Source: Ichthyophis bannanicus (lineage: Eukaryota; Chordata; Amphibia; Gymnophiona; Ichthyophiidae). Taken from it: a stretch of DNA of 64,000 nucleotides. The notes under the pieces are model-generated. The model made no database searches. It had not been told where the DNA came from and saw only the letters and a list, made by a program, of their open reading frames with translations. Both the position numbers and the translations under genes were made by a program. The stretch covers positions 4,769,001 to 4,833,000 of the forward strand of contig JAWIIG010000025.1 of NCBI GenBank assembly GCA_033557465.1. The letters are read 5' to 3'. Shown one piece after another: positions 31,269-42,056 of the stretch. Positions within the stretch are counted from its first letter, which is position 1. Each line of letters opens with the position of its first letter.

Positions 31269-33081
31269 TTAAGTATGGAACAGGTGTTTGAGAACAGCCT
31301 GACCAAACAAGGCATCCCGGCTGGAATCCTTGTCCAAGCAGTAATGGGCTGTGAAGGTATGAACAGAGGCCCAAGTAGCTGCTCGACAGATGTCGTCAAT
31401 AGACACAGAGTTCAGATGAGCCATTGAGGCTGCCATGGCTCTCACATTGTGAGCTGTGACATGGCCCTCCAGAGAAAGGTTCTTACTCTGATAGGCAAAA
31501 GAAATACACTGAGCAATCCAGTTGGATAGTGTTCTCTTGGAGACTGGCAGTCCCAAATAAGAAGGGTCAAAAGCAACAAAGAGCTGAGAAGACTTTCTAT
31601 GTTGCTGTGTCCTCTGTAAATAAAAAGCCAGAGCTCTTTTACAGTCCAGGGTATGAAGATTCCTCTCTGCACTTGATGCATGAGGTCCTGGAAAAAAAGA
31701 CAGGTAGGTAGACCTCCTGGTTGAGGTGAAAAGGCAAGACCACCTTAGGCATAAAGTGTGGATGAGTCCTAAGGACTACCTTGTCATGATGAAACCTTGT
31801 ATAAGGTGGATTAGCTACTAGTGCTTGCAAGTCACTAATGCGGTGTGCTGATGTGATTGCAATGAGAAAGATAACCTTCCAAGAAAGGAATTTCAAGGAG
31901 GTGGTAGCTAAGGGTTCGAAAGGTGGCTTCATGAGCTGCCCAAGAACCAGATTCAAGTCCCATGCCACCGGAGGTGGTCTAATGGGAGGCTTAGTTAGAA
32001 GGAGGCCTCTCATGAATCTTGCTATAAGAGGATGAGAGGAAATAGGTTGTCCATTTAGAGGTTTAAGAGAAGCTGCAATAGCACTCAAATGGACTCTTAC
32101 TGAATTTGTCTTAAGGCCTGCATTAGACAAATGGAGGAGATACTCCAGTAAAGATTCTAGAGGTATAGCAAGGGGGTTAAGACCCTTTTCTGAACACCAA
32201 ACAGTGAACCTTTTCCACTTGAAAGCATAAGAACGTCTAGTGGAAGGTTTCCTAGAAGCATAAAGAATATCTTTCACTTGCTGAGAAAGATGAAGATCTT
32301 GGAGATCTAGGCCTTCAGCAACCAAGTCCTGAGATGCAGGGACTGGGGATTGGGATGCCATAACATTCCGTTCTCCTGAGATAGGAGATCTGGAGCAGAC
32401 CCTAACTCCAGGGAGGGAGCTTGAGAGAGATGTAGAAGCAGAGGGTACCACACTTGCCGTGGCCAATGTGGTGCTATGAGAATCATGTGGCCTCTGTCTC
32501 TCTGAAGCTTGAAGAGGGTTTTGGGAATTAGGGGAATGGGTGGAAAGGCATACAGGAAGTCTTGACCCCAGTGAAGGAGGAAAGCATCCTTGGCCTGAGC
32601 TCCCTGAGCCAGAGTTCTGGAACAGAACCGGGGAAGTTTGGCATTCCACGGACTTGCAAAGAGGTCTATGTCCGGGGTTCCCCAAAGTTGAAAAATCTTG
32701 GCCACCTGGTCTGCATGGAGAGACCACTCGTGTGAAAGGAGAACTCAACTGAGTCTGTCTGCCCAAGAGTTTTGAACGCCTGGAAGATACACTGCCAGAA
32801 GATGGATGTGATGCTCTCTGGCGAGGGCCCACAGTCGCAGAGCAAGGTTGCAAAGCGACAGAGAGCCTGTTCCCCCCTGCTTGTTCACATAGAACATGGC
32901 TACTTGATTGTCCGTATGGATAAGGACTGTCTTGTAGCTGAGCAGGGTGTGGAACACTTGCAGAGCAAGGAGATTGCTCTGAGCTCGAAGAGATTGATAT
33001 GTAGACAACTCTCTCGTGGAGTCCAAGTGCCCTGGGTGAAGAGGTCTTGCAGATGAGCTCCCCAACCCATTGGAGAAGCAT
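31269..33081 (-). pseudogene. DIRS copy 1 tyrosine recombinase
   Basis: The N-terminal core-binding part reads VKDILYASRKPSTRRSYAFKW and LLEYLLHLSNAGLKTNSVRVHLSAI (about 32200-32300). The catalytic part has the first Arg in SAHRISDLQAL (about 31830), the HxxR box in AHNVRAMAASMA (about 31445) and the nucleophile Tyr in HTFTAHY (about 31345). The frame changes between about 31640 and 31560, so the gene is broken, but all expected active-site residues are still visible. The enzyme integrates the circular DNA copy without target duplication, which agrees with the clean junctions seen here. The 5' part overlaps the RNase H frame. Confidence 0.9.
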
Positions 33082-34159
33082 CTGTTGTAAGAGTTGCTTG
33101 TGGCAGAGGTTGCTGAAAGGGGGACCCCAGCAACAGGTTTTGAGTGGACTTCCACCATTGGAGAGACAAAATGAGACGACTTGTGTTTGCTATGCTGTCT
33201 GACAGGCAACATGATGCCTGGCTCCATTGGGTGGATAAAGTCCACTGAGCTGCCCTCATGTGAAGGCGAGCATATGGTACCACATGCACGGTGGATGCCA
33301 TGTGGCCTAGCAACTGCAACATTTCTCGAGCAGTTAAAAAGGGCTTTAGGGCTGCTTGAGAAGCTAACTGCACCAAGCGAAGACAATGGGCTTGGGGAAG
33401 GTAGGCCCTTGTCTTTCTGGTATCCAGCAGGGCTCCTATGAACTCTAGAGATCGAGTAGGAGTTAGATTGGATTTTGGGATGTTTATGACCAGCCCTAAA
33501 TACTGAAGGATACGCATTGTGCAGGATAGAGAAGTCCTGGCCTCTGACTGTGTTGGAGCTCGAATGAGCCAGTCGTCCAAGTAAGGGAAGACGAATATTC
33601 CCAGAGTGTGTAGAAATGCTGCTACCACAGCCATGCATTTCGTGAACACCCTTGGTGCAGAGGCCAGACCAAAAGCAAGCACCCTGTATTGGTAGTGCTT
33701 TCCTTGAAACAGGAACCGAAAGAACCTTCTGTGCGTTGGATGGATGAGAACATGGTGTACGCATCCTTGAGATCTAGAGAACAAAGCCAATCCTGACTCT
33801 GAAGATATGGAAGCAGAGTTCCGAGAGAAATCATTTTGAATTTCTCCTTGACCAGGAATTTGTTCAATTCTCTGAGATCTAAGATAGGTCTGTATCCCCC
33901 TGTTTTCTTTGGGATAAGAAAATAAGGGGAATAGAACCCTGTGCCCTGTTGATGAAGAGGCACTTCTTCTATTGCCCATTGGGCAAGAAGGATGGTAACC
34001 TCCTGACCTAACAGGTCGATGAGAGAGGTCGGAGAATTGAACTGCTTCACTATTGTGGGAGGGGGCATGCTTGAAAAATGAAGTTTGTATCCCTCTCTTA
34101 TGATGGAGAGTGTTCAACGCTCTGCTGTTATTTGGCCCCATCTGGTAGCAAAATGGCAT
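32745..34159 (-). pseudogene. DIRS copy 1 reverse transcriptase-RNase H
   Basis: The fingers read YFLIPKKTGGYRPILDLRELN and SLDLKDAY (34010-33760). The palm has FRVLAFGLASAPRVFTKCM and the catalytic FPYLDDWLIRAPTQSEAR (about 33590). RNase H lies in the next frame: VLIHTDNQVAMFYVNKQGGT, LALRLWALAREHHIHL and an ending WADRLS (32745-32960). Frame changes near 33700-33770 and 33000-33100 break it. YLDD with following WLI is typical of DIRS. Confidence 0.9.
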
Positions 34160-34228
34160 AACCTTCCTAGAATGGTGGACGGTTCTGGTCCTTCCAGAGC
34201 CAGAAAGGCCAAGTTCTCTAGCTGAAAG

Positions 34229-35939
34229 TCAAAGGCCCTGAGGAGGCTGAGGTTGCTGAGCTGGATGAGGCCTAGCAGCCTTTGCTTTCTTCTGTTTGGG
34301 TGGTTGCTGACGTTTGGTTGAAAACTGACCTGCAGAAGATGCCTGCTGACCATAAGCAGGATAAAATCTCTTCTTCTTAGAAAAAGGTGTTTTCTTGAAC
34401 AACTTTTTCCTAACAGGATCAGCAGTACACTTGGATAGTCTATCCAAAGTAGAATTTTCAGTATCCATCTCATTGGCTTTTTCTTGCCAATCTTTACCAA
34501 ACAGGTTCTCACCAGTACAAGGGATATTTCCCAATTTATCTTGTACCCAGAGCTCTAAATCAGATGCTTGGAGCCAAGCAATTCTACGTGCACCGATGGC
34601 AATAGCTGAGGCCCTGCTTATACATTCAAAACAGTCAAAGGCTGCACGGTTGGAGAATTTAGAGACATCTTGGGCATGTTTGAGCCAAGTGAGAAACTCC
34701 TGCCTTTTATCCTCAGAGATGAAAGGACTTAAAGTCTGTAGATGATCAGTAACTTCCTTTAGGAACATTCCCATGTAGAGACTATAGGAACTGATTCTTG
34801 CAGCAAGCATGGAAGCTTGAAAGACTCTACGTCCAAAAGCATCCAGAGTTCTGCATTCACGTCCTGGAGGATTAGAGGCATGTCTTTTTGCACTTCTAAT
34901 CCTTCTCATAGCAGATTCCACCACAATGGAGTGGTGGGGAAGCTGAGTTTTATGGAAACCAGGACAAGGAGGGACACGATACATAGTATCTAGCCTACAA
35001 GAATGAGGAGAGGTGGTAAGTGGTGTTTCCCACATCCTCAACATGAGATCATAAAGAATCTCATGAATGGGTAGGGTAGCTGCCTCCTTAGGATTTTTGG
35101 GATATTGTAAAATATCCAACTCCTTGGCCCTTGGCTTTGTTTCAGGGGTCACAGTGATGGACAGGCCCCGAGCCACCTCTCGGATGAAGTCTTGGAAAGA
35201 CATGTCCTCTGGAGGAGACATTGAGCAAAGTCGGTATCGGGAATAACCGGTACCAGGGAATCGGTACGGGCGGGCATCGAAGGATAGGGTACCGGCATAG
35301 CAGATACTGATGCCAGTGCCGGTGCCGGTGCTGGTACCGGTACCGGTACCGGTGGAGTTGTCTGTCGCGGTACCAAGGGCGTCGATGCCACAAGGAAAGC
35401 CGCTAGACTGCGTTCTATGGACAGAATTCTCTGGTCCATAGACGCTGCCAATGCCTGGAAATCGGTACTGGTGGAAACTGCCGGTACCCCAGAGCATGGC
35501 ACCAAGAGATCTGTCGAGGCCAAGCCATCGAGAACATCCTGGAACCCCGATGATGGTGTTTTGGAAGCCGAAGCCTCCCACCGGGGTAATTTTGCCGGTG
35601 CAGAATCCTCGAGGGCAACACCAGAGGCATCTCTATGCTTAGAAGGAGATCTACCCTTTGAGGACCGGCTAGACTTATGTTTAGTTACCTGAGATCCACG
35701 GGAAGAAGAAGCAGCCCTGGAAGACGTCGATGCACCGAAGCTGCATCAGAGGGAAACAGGGTACTGAGCTTAGCAGCTCGGTTCTGTCGACCCCTTTTAG
35801 ACATCATAGCACAGGACACACAATCTGTGATGGAGTGGTCAGGACCTAAACATTTTAAACACCATTCATGGGTGTCGGTGACGGAAATGGTACCGCCACA
35901 TTTTGTGCACTTTTTAAAACCTGAAGCAGGTTTTTCCAT
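34229..35939 (-). pseudogene. DIRS copy 1 Gag-like protein
   Basis: The start is ATG 35939 (MEKPASGFKKCTKCGG), followed by the Cys/His motif CTKCGG...CLKCLGPDHSITDCVSC. A frame change near 35690 leads into a long frame ending at 34229. Residues coded at 35260-35360 are a Gly-Thr low-complexity run (GTGTGTSTGTGTG) coded by GGTACCG repeats. The conserved domain is EAATLPIHEILYDLMLRMWE, LPHHSIVVESAMRRIRSAKR, ECRTLDAFGRRVFQASMLAA and AWLQASDLELWVQDKL. A basic, Gln/Pro-rich tail ends the protein. The name Gag reflects position only. Confidence 0.8.
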
Positions 35940-36149
35940 ATTTAGGAAATTTCTGGGCCTTAAGGCCCAAAAAGACAGGTGCACCTGAAGAAAGTAAAAG
36001 AATGGAAAAATTAATTTTTTTTAAAAGAAAAGAAATACCGGCGGTACCGGTAGAGCGTCGGGGAAGGCAGACGCAACCACAAAAAGAAATAAAGAAATAA
36101 GGAAATTCTTCTGCGGTGACAGGAACACGACCTGCTGGCTCTGCGGAAA

Positions 36150-36319
36150 AAGAAGAACTGGAGAGAGGCAGTTGGGAAAGGCGGGAAGGCAGCATGCAGG
36201 CACTGTGGGATGCTCCCAAAAGCTTTCTGATTGGACGCTGGGGAGCGTTCTTGCGCAGGTTCCGTCGCTACCGACGATACCCATATGTGATGACTACATT
36301 CCTGCTTGTTCCGGGAGAT
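36150..36319. repeat. DIRS copy 1 right terminal inverted repeat
   Basis: This pairs with 30805-30960 on the left. The end GGAGAT at 36319 is set by where the flanking transposase frame resumes. Confidence 0.9.
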
Positions 36320-37008
36320 ACCAACTTGTCTTCCTGGGCAAAGTAAGGAACGAACTCCTTTTCACGATGTCTGAACCATGAAGATGACACTCCTGGCAAC
36401 AATAAATTCCTGCTTTTCAGCCTTGATCCGAGTAACTCAGCGGCATCTTTGGGAAGATTCAAATCTCTTACCAAATCATTCATCTCCTCCTGAGAAAACA
36501 ATTTTGGTCTTGTATCATCTTCAAAGTCAGAACTTGATTCGTCATCTGGTTCAGGTATGACTTCACCTTCATCGGAGCTAGGTATCTCTTCCAAGGTAGC
36601 AGGGGGCTTGGGTACTGGTATATCTGTGCCATGGGGGATGGGACGAATTGCCGAGTGAAGATTGGGGTATGAAATGGAATGCTTCCATTTGGAATTAAAC
36701 CCTTTCACATCGCATGAACAAAAGTAACAGTCGTCACTATGGTTCTTTTGCTCTCGCCATACCATAGGAATCCCATAACAGAAAGATTTTTTCTTACCCT
36801 TGAACCAGTTTCGGAGGTCCTCAACACACCATTTGCACACTTTATGAGGCGCCCAGATTTTATCTTGATCTCCAATTTTTAGTCCAAAGTATGCAAAGTA
36901 TACTTTTTTCACAAAGTCTGTAATATTCAGCTGTTTCTTCAACACTGTATATTCACCACAGATGAAACAGAAACTGTCTGGCGAATTAATACACTTTCGC
37001 GGAGCCAT
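36320..37008 (-). pseudogene. Presumed transposase, N-terminal third (family unassigned)
   Basis: It starts at ATG 37008 (MAPRKCINSPDSFCFICGEY), with a further in-frame GTG upstream that I do not use. It is open for 229 codons to the DIRS junction at 36320. Cys pairs suggest zinc binding: CFICGEY, then VCKWCVEDL about 50 residues later, and CYFCSCDV. An acidic linker (EEIPSSDEGEVIPEPDDESSSDFEDD) and RDLNLPKDAAELLGSRLKSRNLL follow. At 36320 the codon phase matches exactly that of 21873, so the two halves were one protein of about 557 codons before the DIRS landed. Its sole defect visible here is the insertion. Confidence 0.8.
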
Positions 37009-37334
37009 AACATAACGGTTGAAGAATGACGAGCTAACACGAATTGCGATGAAAAAGTGTGAACAGCCTAGAACCAAGAACCTGATGATGATTTGTACAC
37101 AAGTGTGGCATGCAGGAGAGAGCAGCTCTGTGTCTGTACACGAGACGTCACAGTGCTGGCCACGCTCCCCTGCACTGACCGGAGCTGCTGCTATCTGCCC
37201 TGTCTCCCTCCCACTGGATTCTTCAGGAAAGATTAGCCCCTTCTACCATTAGAAGCACGGACTTAAAACTTGTTTAGCTTATGTATATATTGCTGACCAT
37301 CAGATTTACAGTGCTATATTTTTTTTTACATAAC
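37009..37334 (-). promoter_or_regulatory. 5' flank of the TIR transposon gene
   Basis: This is moderately GC-rich sequence with CpGs (CACGAGACGTCACAG near 37140) upstream of the ATG at 37008. A CRE-like TGACGTC-type core is present in reverse (GACGTCA). A promoter role is only inferred from position. Confidence 0.3.
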
Positions 37335-37716
37335 TCGGACAACCCAACAATATGGAACAATCTACCGGACGATCTAAGGGCAACTCCAGACCTCAAAGAC
37401 TTCAGAAAACAACTGAAAACCATGCTGTTCATAGAGCACTATGGTCACATCACATAACCTAAGAGAATGGATAACAGCACTCCAATCCTCCTAAACAACT
37501 GTATGTATATAAAATGTGTTTTTAGCACCACTGTAAATAGCCCACCTTGTACATAGCTCAAACAAATCAAGCACCCAACACAGCCCTCACACAACTAAGT
37601 TTCATCCTCACTGCATGTACAACACACACACTTTACCTGATTGCTTGCTGTGATACCACCTTGATTATTAAGATAAGGCGGTTTAGAAATACTGTTAAAT
37701 AAATAAATAAATAAAC
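37335..37716 (+). mobile_element. 3' fragment of an L2/CR1-group LINE
   Basis: The plus strand reads WNNLPDDLRATPDLKDFRKQLKTMLF (37352-37430), the conserved end of L2-like ORF2 proteins. A 3' UTR ends in a TAAATAAATAAATAAA tail (37697-37716). It is 5'-truncated and inserted in the 5' flank of the TIR transposon. Confidence 0.75.
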
Positions 37717-37763
37717 CCCTTTAAGGTTTTTTTGGCATTTTATATCTTAAATGCACTTATGTG

Positions 37764-37806
37764 AATTAATTAATAGTAATTTGAATTAATTAATAGTAAT
37801 TTGAAA
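37764..37806. repeat. 21-bp tandem duplication
   Basis: GAATTAATTAATAGTAATTT occurs twice in a row within the TIR transposon end region. Confidence 0.9.
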
Positions 37807-37954
37807 AAAATTGATAAATTTGAAGACAATTTTGCATGTTGTGACAAATCATGACGTCTAGGAGTTTTTTCAATATTTTATTTGTTTTCAGCACACCAAA
37901 ATACATGGAAATTAGATGAAAATAATCAAACAGCTTTTTAGTCGCAGACCTGTG

Positions 37955-38672
37955 ATATTGATACTGCTTATTTTCCTCTTTCTGTGATCTCTTATATTTC
38001 ATGAAGGCCAATGACTTTTTCCTCACATTTTCAACTACTTCTTTTGAGATCCATAGTGGCCTCCTTTTCCTTTTACATTTATTTACTTTCCTAATAAAAA
38101 GATTCATTGCCGTTAAAATATCACCTTTCAGTTTTGCCCATTGCTTTTTGACATTGTTCTCATCCAGCTAATGACCTCTTTGAGGTATTGCCCCATCTTG
38201 ACAAAGTTAGTTTTCCTAAAGACTAGGACCTTCACTTCTGAATGAATTATCTCAGTCTTTGGCCTAATACTGAAACACACTATCCGGTGATCACTGAATG
38301 TGAGATGATCACCCACCATAACATCATAAATGCTCTCGCCATTTCTAAGCACCAGATCCAGTATGACCCCTTCCTGTGTGGGTTTCATTACTAGTTGCCG
38401 GAATAGTTCTCCCTGTAGAGAATCCAGGATCTTCTTACTTCTAGATGACACTGCAGCAGGGATTGACATCCGGCATATTGAAATCACTTATCAGTAGCAC
38501 TTCTCTTTTCATAGCAATATTGCAAAGTCTTCAATTAAATCTCAGTCCACTTCTTCTGCCTGTTAGGGAGGTCTGTATATCACACCTGTGCAAATGGATG
38601 CTCCTTTCCCTCTTTCCAGTTTAACCTACAGTGCCTCCTCCTTTCCTTATAAGCACTGTAATTCTGTAGCTG
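37955..38672 (-). pseudogene. CR1 ORF2, endonuclease part (right half of a split copy)
   Basis: The minus strand reads DFNMPDV-like, IPAAVSSRSKKILDSLQGELFRQLV, GVILDLVLRNGESIYDVMVGDH, SDHRIVCFSIR, FRKTNFVKMGQYLKEV, then RPLWISKEVVENVRKK and KYKRSQKEE. It continues across the TIR transposon at 20614. The copy starts inside the endonuclease near 38672, where a DIRS element begins. Several frame breaks are present. Confidence 0.85.
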
Positions 38673-39436
38673 CAATGGTGACATTTTACTTACATCATAA
38701 TGTCCTTTCCTTGAGTCCTGCTAGGCCAGTCCAGTCCAGACAAATGGGTTGTGTCCTCCTACCAGCAGAGGTAGAGACAGAGAAAAATCCAGTCTTCTGA
38801 TGACCTCATCCTGCACTGTATCAGATGCAACTATGCTTCCCCTGGCACTGTTCCTTTGAGAATGATGGCAAGCAGACCACCTGGTTGACATGGACAATTG
38901 ACAGCACTTTAGACCAGAAGGAAGGAACAGGCAATAATAACATGCCGTATCTGAAAAAGGACTGAAAGGAATCTCGGCACCACCTAGACTGAAACTCTGA
39001 TATACATCGTCAAGCAGATCGTGACCAAAAAAGGCAGCCTTAGGGGAAAATCCTTGAGTTTAGCCCCGCAAGGGCTCAAATGGCTGAGCCACCAAGGTCC
39101 AAAGAACCAAACTCAGAGCCCAGGAAAGAACACTGAGCACAGAGAAGGGTGAAAGTGCTGAACTCCCTGCAGGAACAGGCCACATCCTGGAGCAAGGTCA
39201 GGGAGTGCCGCATCACAAGTTCTCTAAAAGAAGCAAAGACCACCACTTGAACCCTCATCAAACTGAGGGAAAATGCTTTTGTCAAATCCATCCTGGAGGA
39301 AGGAGACAGAGCTGGCAAGCCTACCCTCTTGAGGCCATTGAGGTGCTCACAACACCAGTGCTCAGAAACACAGCAGATGTGCACAAGTGCCTTTTCTTGT
39401 GGTCAGAAGCCTCGAAACCACAGCGGCAGAATAGCC

Positions 39437-40500
39437 CTACCATGCTAAATGATGCTTCTCAAGAGCCAAGCTAGAAGCAAGAGGGGAGCCAGGCTGTCCA
39501 GCAGGACTGGCCCTTGCCTCAAGAGACCCTGTGCCAATGGAAGACACAGGTGGATTCATTGCCAGAAGCACAGCAAATCCACTTACCACAGCCTCTCCAG
39601 ACAATCCAGCACCATCAACATCACTGGACCCAGATGGCACACCACATGATGAAGTACTTGCCCATGAGAGGCCATGGAGGAAATACATATAGCAGAACAT
39701 GCCTTGGCCAAGGTGAACTAGTGTGACCATGCCCTTGGAGCCCGCTTCTTCGCAGAGACTAAAGAACCTGTGCACCTTGGCACTGGCCCAGGTCATCATC
39801 ATCCATCCCAGGGCAACTCCAGCCATCCAGGATCCTCTAGAATGCCAATCGGCTCAATTCCCACTCCTTAGAATCGGTGAAGTGATGAATGAGACAGCCC
39901 GCTTCCACAATGTCCACATCTGCAGTATGCCATCCTGAGAAGGCCAGGAGATGCTGCTCTACCCAAGAGAGGAAGAGGGTCATTTTCCAAGGACACCCCA
40001 GAACTCTTCAATGCCCCCTCACTGGTTGACATGGGCTACCGCGATAGCGTTGCCCAAGAAGATTAACACTGCCTTGTCTTGGACTATGTTTCAGACATGC
40101 CAGAGATACAAGTAAATGGCCCTTGTCTCCAGCCAATCAATGGGCCAAGTCATCTCTCACTTGCTCCAGTAACACCGGGCAGTCTGCCCTTGGCAATGAG
40201 CCCTCCAGCAGCATGGAAAAAGGAACTTAAACCTGGTATTCACCCACAGGGAGCCCAAGCAGCAACAGTGCTGGGCTCAATGCTAATCCTCTGCTGCCAA
40301 GACTTGCAGCCACATACCTATGAATCTTCATGCAATTTCTGGGGGAGAGACAGGGGAGGAGGAGAGGAAAGAGGACATTGAAGCTATGCTGCTGACGATT
40401 CCTCCAGGGTCCTGATCCAACAATTCTGGCTGTTCAACCAATCCTTAACAGGATAAGGACAGAGAAATGAACAGACAACTCTCCTCTTGGGCAGAACCAG
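39437..40500 (-). pseudogene. Decayed pol region of DIRS family-2 copy 2
   Basis: Minus-strand frames at 39826-39437 resemble those at 55092-54565 (shared LASGT/SLALEK-type blocks and ATSSC/VAPVS-like patches). I cannot place catalytic residues. Confidence 0.5.
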
Positions 40501-40547
40501 GATGGCACCGGTTTTAAGGGTGACACATGGATTCCTTCCATGTCGAG

Positions 40548-41205
40548 CTTAACATACTAACATAGTATATGATGGCAGATAAAGACCAGCATGATCTATG
40601 TAGTTTGCCAAGCAAAGTGGCAAGAGTAGGTGCACTTGCCGCTCTATGCAGGTCACCCCTCCCCATGCCTTTGTTTAGGCGTGTACCCACCGCTCCGTGT
40701 AGGTTACTCCTATTTGTTCAGATATAAGAGAGAGTTATGCTTATTTTGATTTTATCCTGTTGATATAAAGGGATCCATTGTGTCTGTCCCGTGCCATTTT
40801 GAATTCTGTCACTGTGTTTGCCCCCACCACTTCCGTAGGCAGGGCATTCCAAGCATCCACCAACCTTTCAGTGAAAAAGTATTTTCTGATATTGCCTTTC
40901 AGTTTACCTCCTTGCAGCTTCATGTTATGCCCTCTAGTTTTACAGCTTCCCCGTCTTTGGAAGAGGTTTGTTTTTCCATTAATACTCTTTAAGTATTTAA
41001 AGGTCTGAATCATATCTCCCCTGTCCCTCCTCTCCTCCACAGTGTACATATTTAGGTCTTCAATTCTCTTCTCATAAGTCTTCTGACGCAGGCTCCAAAT
41101 CATTTTAGTCGCCTTCGTCTGAACCACTTCCAGCCTTTTTATATACTTTGCAAGATACTGTCTCCAAAACTGAACGCAGATAGTGAGGAAGTTGCCCCTA
41201 AGAGC
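40548..41205 (-). pseudogene. CR1 3' fragment
   Basis: The minus strand reads VQTKATKMIWSLRQKTYEKRIEDLNMYTVEERRDRGDMIQTF, KYFFTERLVDAWNALPTEVVGANTVTEFK and ends near 40741. The CR1 3' UTR and end (TTACTATGT-type repeats in reverse, 40548-40572) follow. It is 5'-truncated inside the last part of the reverse transcriptase. It is open over most of 129 codons, hence fairly young. Confidence 0.85.
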
Positions 41206-41854
41206 TAAATCAATTTATCTTTCCTCCTTTCTTTCTCAAAATTTTCAACAGAGTTGTTCCGATGTGTTCACACACTACTGGAGATAGAGAAATACTGAGG
41301 CTGTATGCCCTCTAGCTGCTCCCAATGTAGTGGAGGATAATGTCATCAGAATACTCTAGATTTTTCTCTCTCTATCTCTGCTGGTAGGGGTAACATAACT
41401 CACTTGTTCAGACTGGCCTAGCAGGACAATATGGACAAGTGATATTTTACTTACCAGATAATGTCCTTTTCTTGAGTCCCACTAGATCAGTCCAGACAAG
41501 AGGGTTGTGTTCCCCTACCAGCAGATTTGTGGAGACAAAGAAGTAATGAAATGCCCAGGTTTTAATGACATCACTTTCATGCATCTATCTACCTCAGCTA
41601 CCAGAGGTCTCTTCGGTATCTGTTCCAAAGCATATGGGAGAACATGGCAAGCCTCACACAACCTCAAAGTGGGCAACAATGAGTAACAAAACAGTAGAGA
41701 ACTATGTACAGGAAAGTCTAAACAGAAGATTGTCAGTAGAAGGTGGAGCTGCAGTGCCAACTACTTATAGCAAATCATAGCAGACCTCAGGTATGCCGCA
41801 TAAGATCGGAGCCAACACAGTTCCAGGGGCGGGCCCTAGACTGGTCTACCAAGA

Positions 41855-41940
41855 CTCAAGGAAAGGACTTTATCTGGTAAGTACATTGTCACTTTCCATA
41901 CTGTCCTGCTGGACCAGTCCAGTCAAGTGGGAAGTACCAA
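41855..41940. repeat. Internal complementary region of DIRS family-2 copy 1
   Basis: ACTCAAGGAAAGGACTTTAT...CTTTCCATA joins CTGTCCTGCTGGACCAGTCC at 41900/41901. In reverse this is the same junction found at 41429/41430 between the two copies. Confidence 0.8.
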
Positions 41941-42056
41941 AGCTATGCCTCCATTGGGCAGGAAAAAGACAGCAGCTCGCAAAACCTTAGAGCCAAAGGT
42001 CATGTCCTCCAGAGCATGGACATTCAAGTGGTAATTCTTGGTAAAAGTGGAAAGTG

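Larger units (their letters stand above)
21874..36319 (-). mobile_element. DIRS family-1 retrotransposon, copy 1 (best preserved)
   Basis: The left end is AGCATAGTTACTC at 21874, interrupted after 13 bp by a LINE and resumed at 30776. The right end is GGAGAT at 36319. There is no target duplication: the transposase frame resumes without gain or loss of a base. Net length is about 5.5 kb. Inverted terminal repeats are at about 30805-30960 and 36150-36319, and the internal complementary region is at 31054-31140. On the minus strand the order is gag, reverse transcriptase-RNase H, and tyrosine recombinase overlapping the RNase H end. Confidence 0.93.
20615..37954 (-). mobile_element. TIR DNA transposon of unassigned family, split by DIRS
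   Basis: A perfect 11-bp terminal repeat CACAGGTCTGC starts at 20615 and, in reverse, at 37954. Imperfect similarity continues for about 75 bp (AGCTGTTT, GTTATT, TTTGGTG, CTGAA). The flanking duplication is ATA on the plus strand (20612-20614 and 37955-37957). Removing the element plus one copy rejoins the CR1 frame. Net length without the DIRS is about 2.9 kb. It carries one long gene on the minus strand. Ends beginning CAC plus a 3-bp duplication are compatible with the CMC (CACTA-type) group, but I cannot assign it. Confidence 0.75.
38674..41429 (-). mobile_element. DIRS family-2 element, copy 2 (internally deleted)
   Basis: The left terminal repeat (38690-38765, TCCTTTCCTTGAGTCC and CCTACCAGCAGAG) and the right terminal repeat (41380-41429, in reverse) match each other and the copy starting at 41430. 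Inner sequence at 38990-39400 and 39430-39900 is similar to 54290-54600 and 54720-55130 of copy 1. So recombinase and RNase H/reverse-transcriptase remnants are present, but the internal complementary region and the gag are not seen. A CR1 fragment sits at 40548-41205. Frames are badly broken. Confidence 0.7.
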
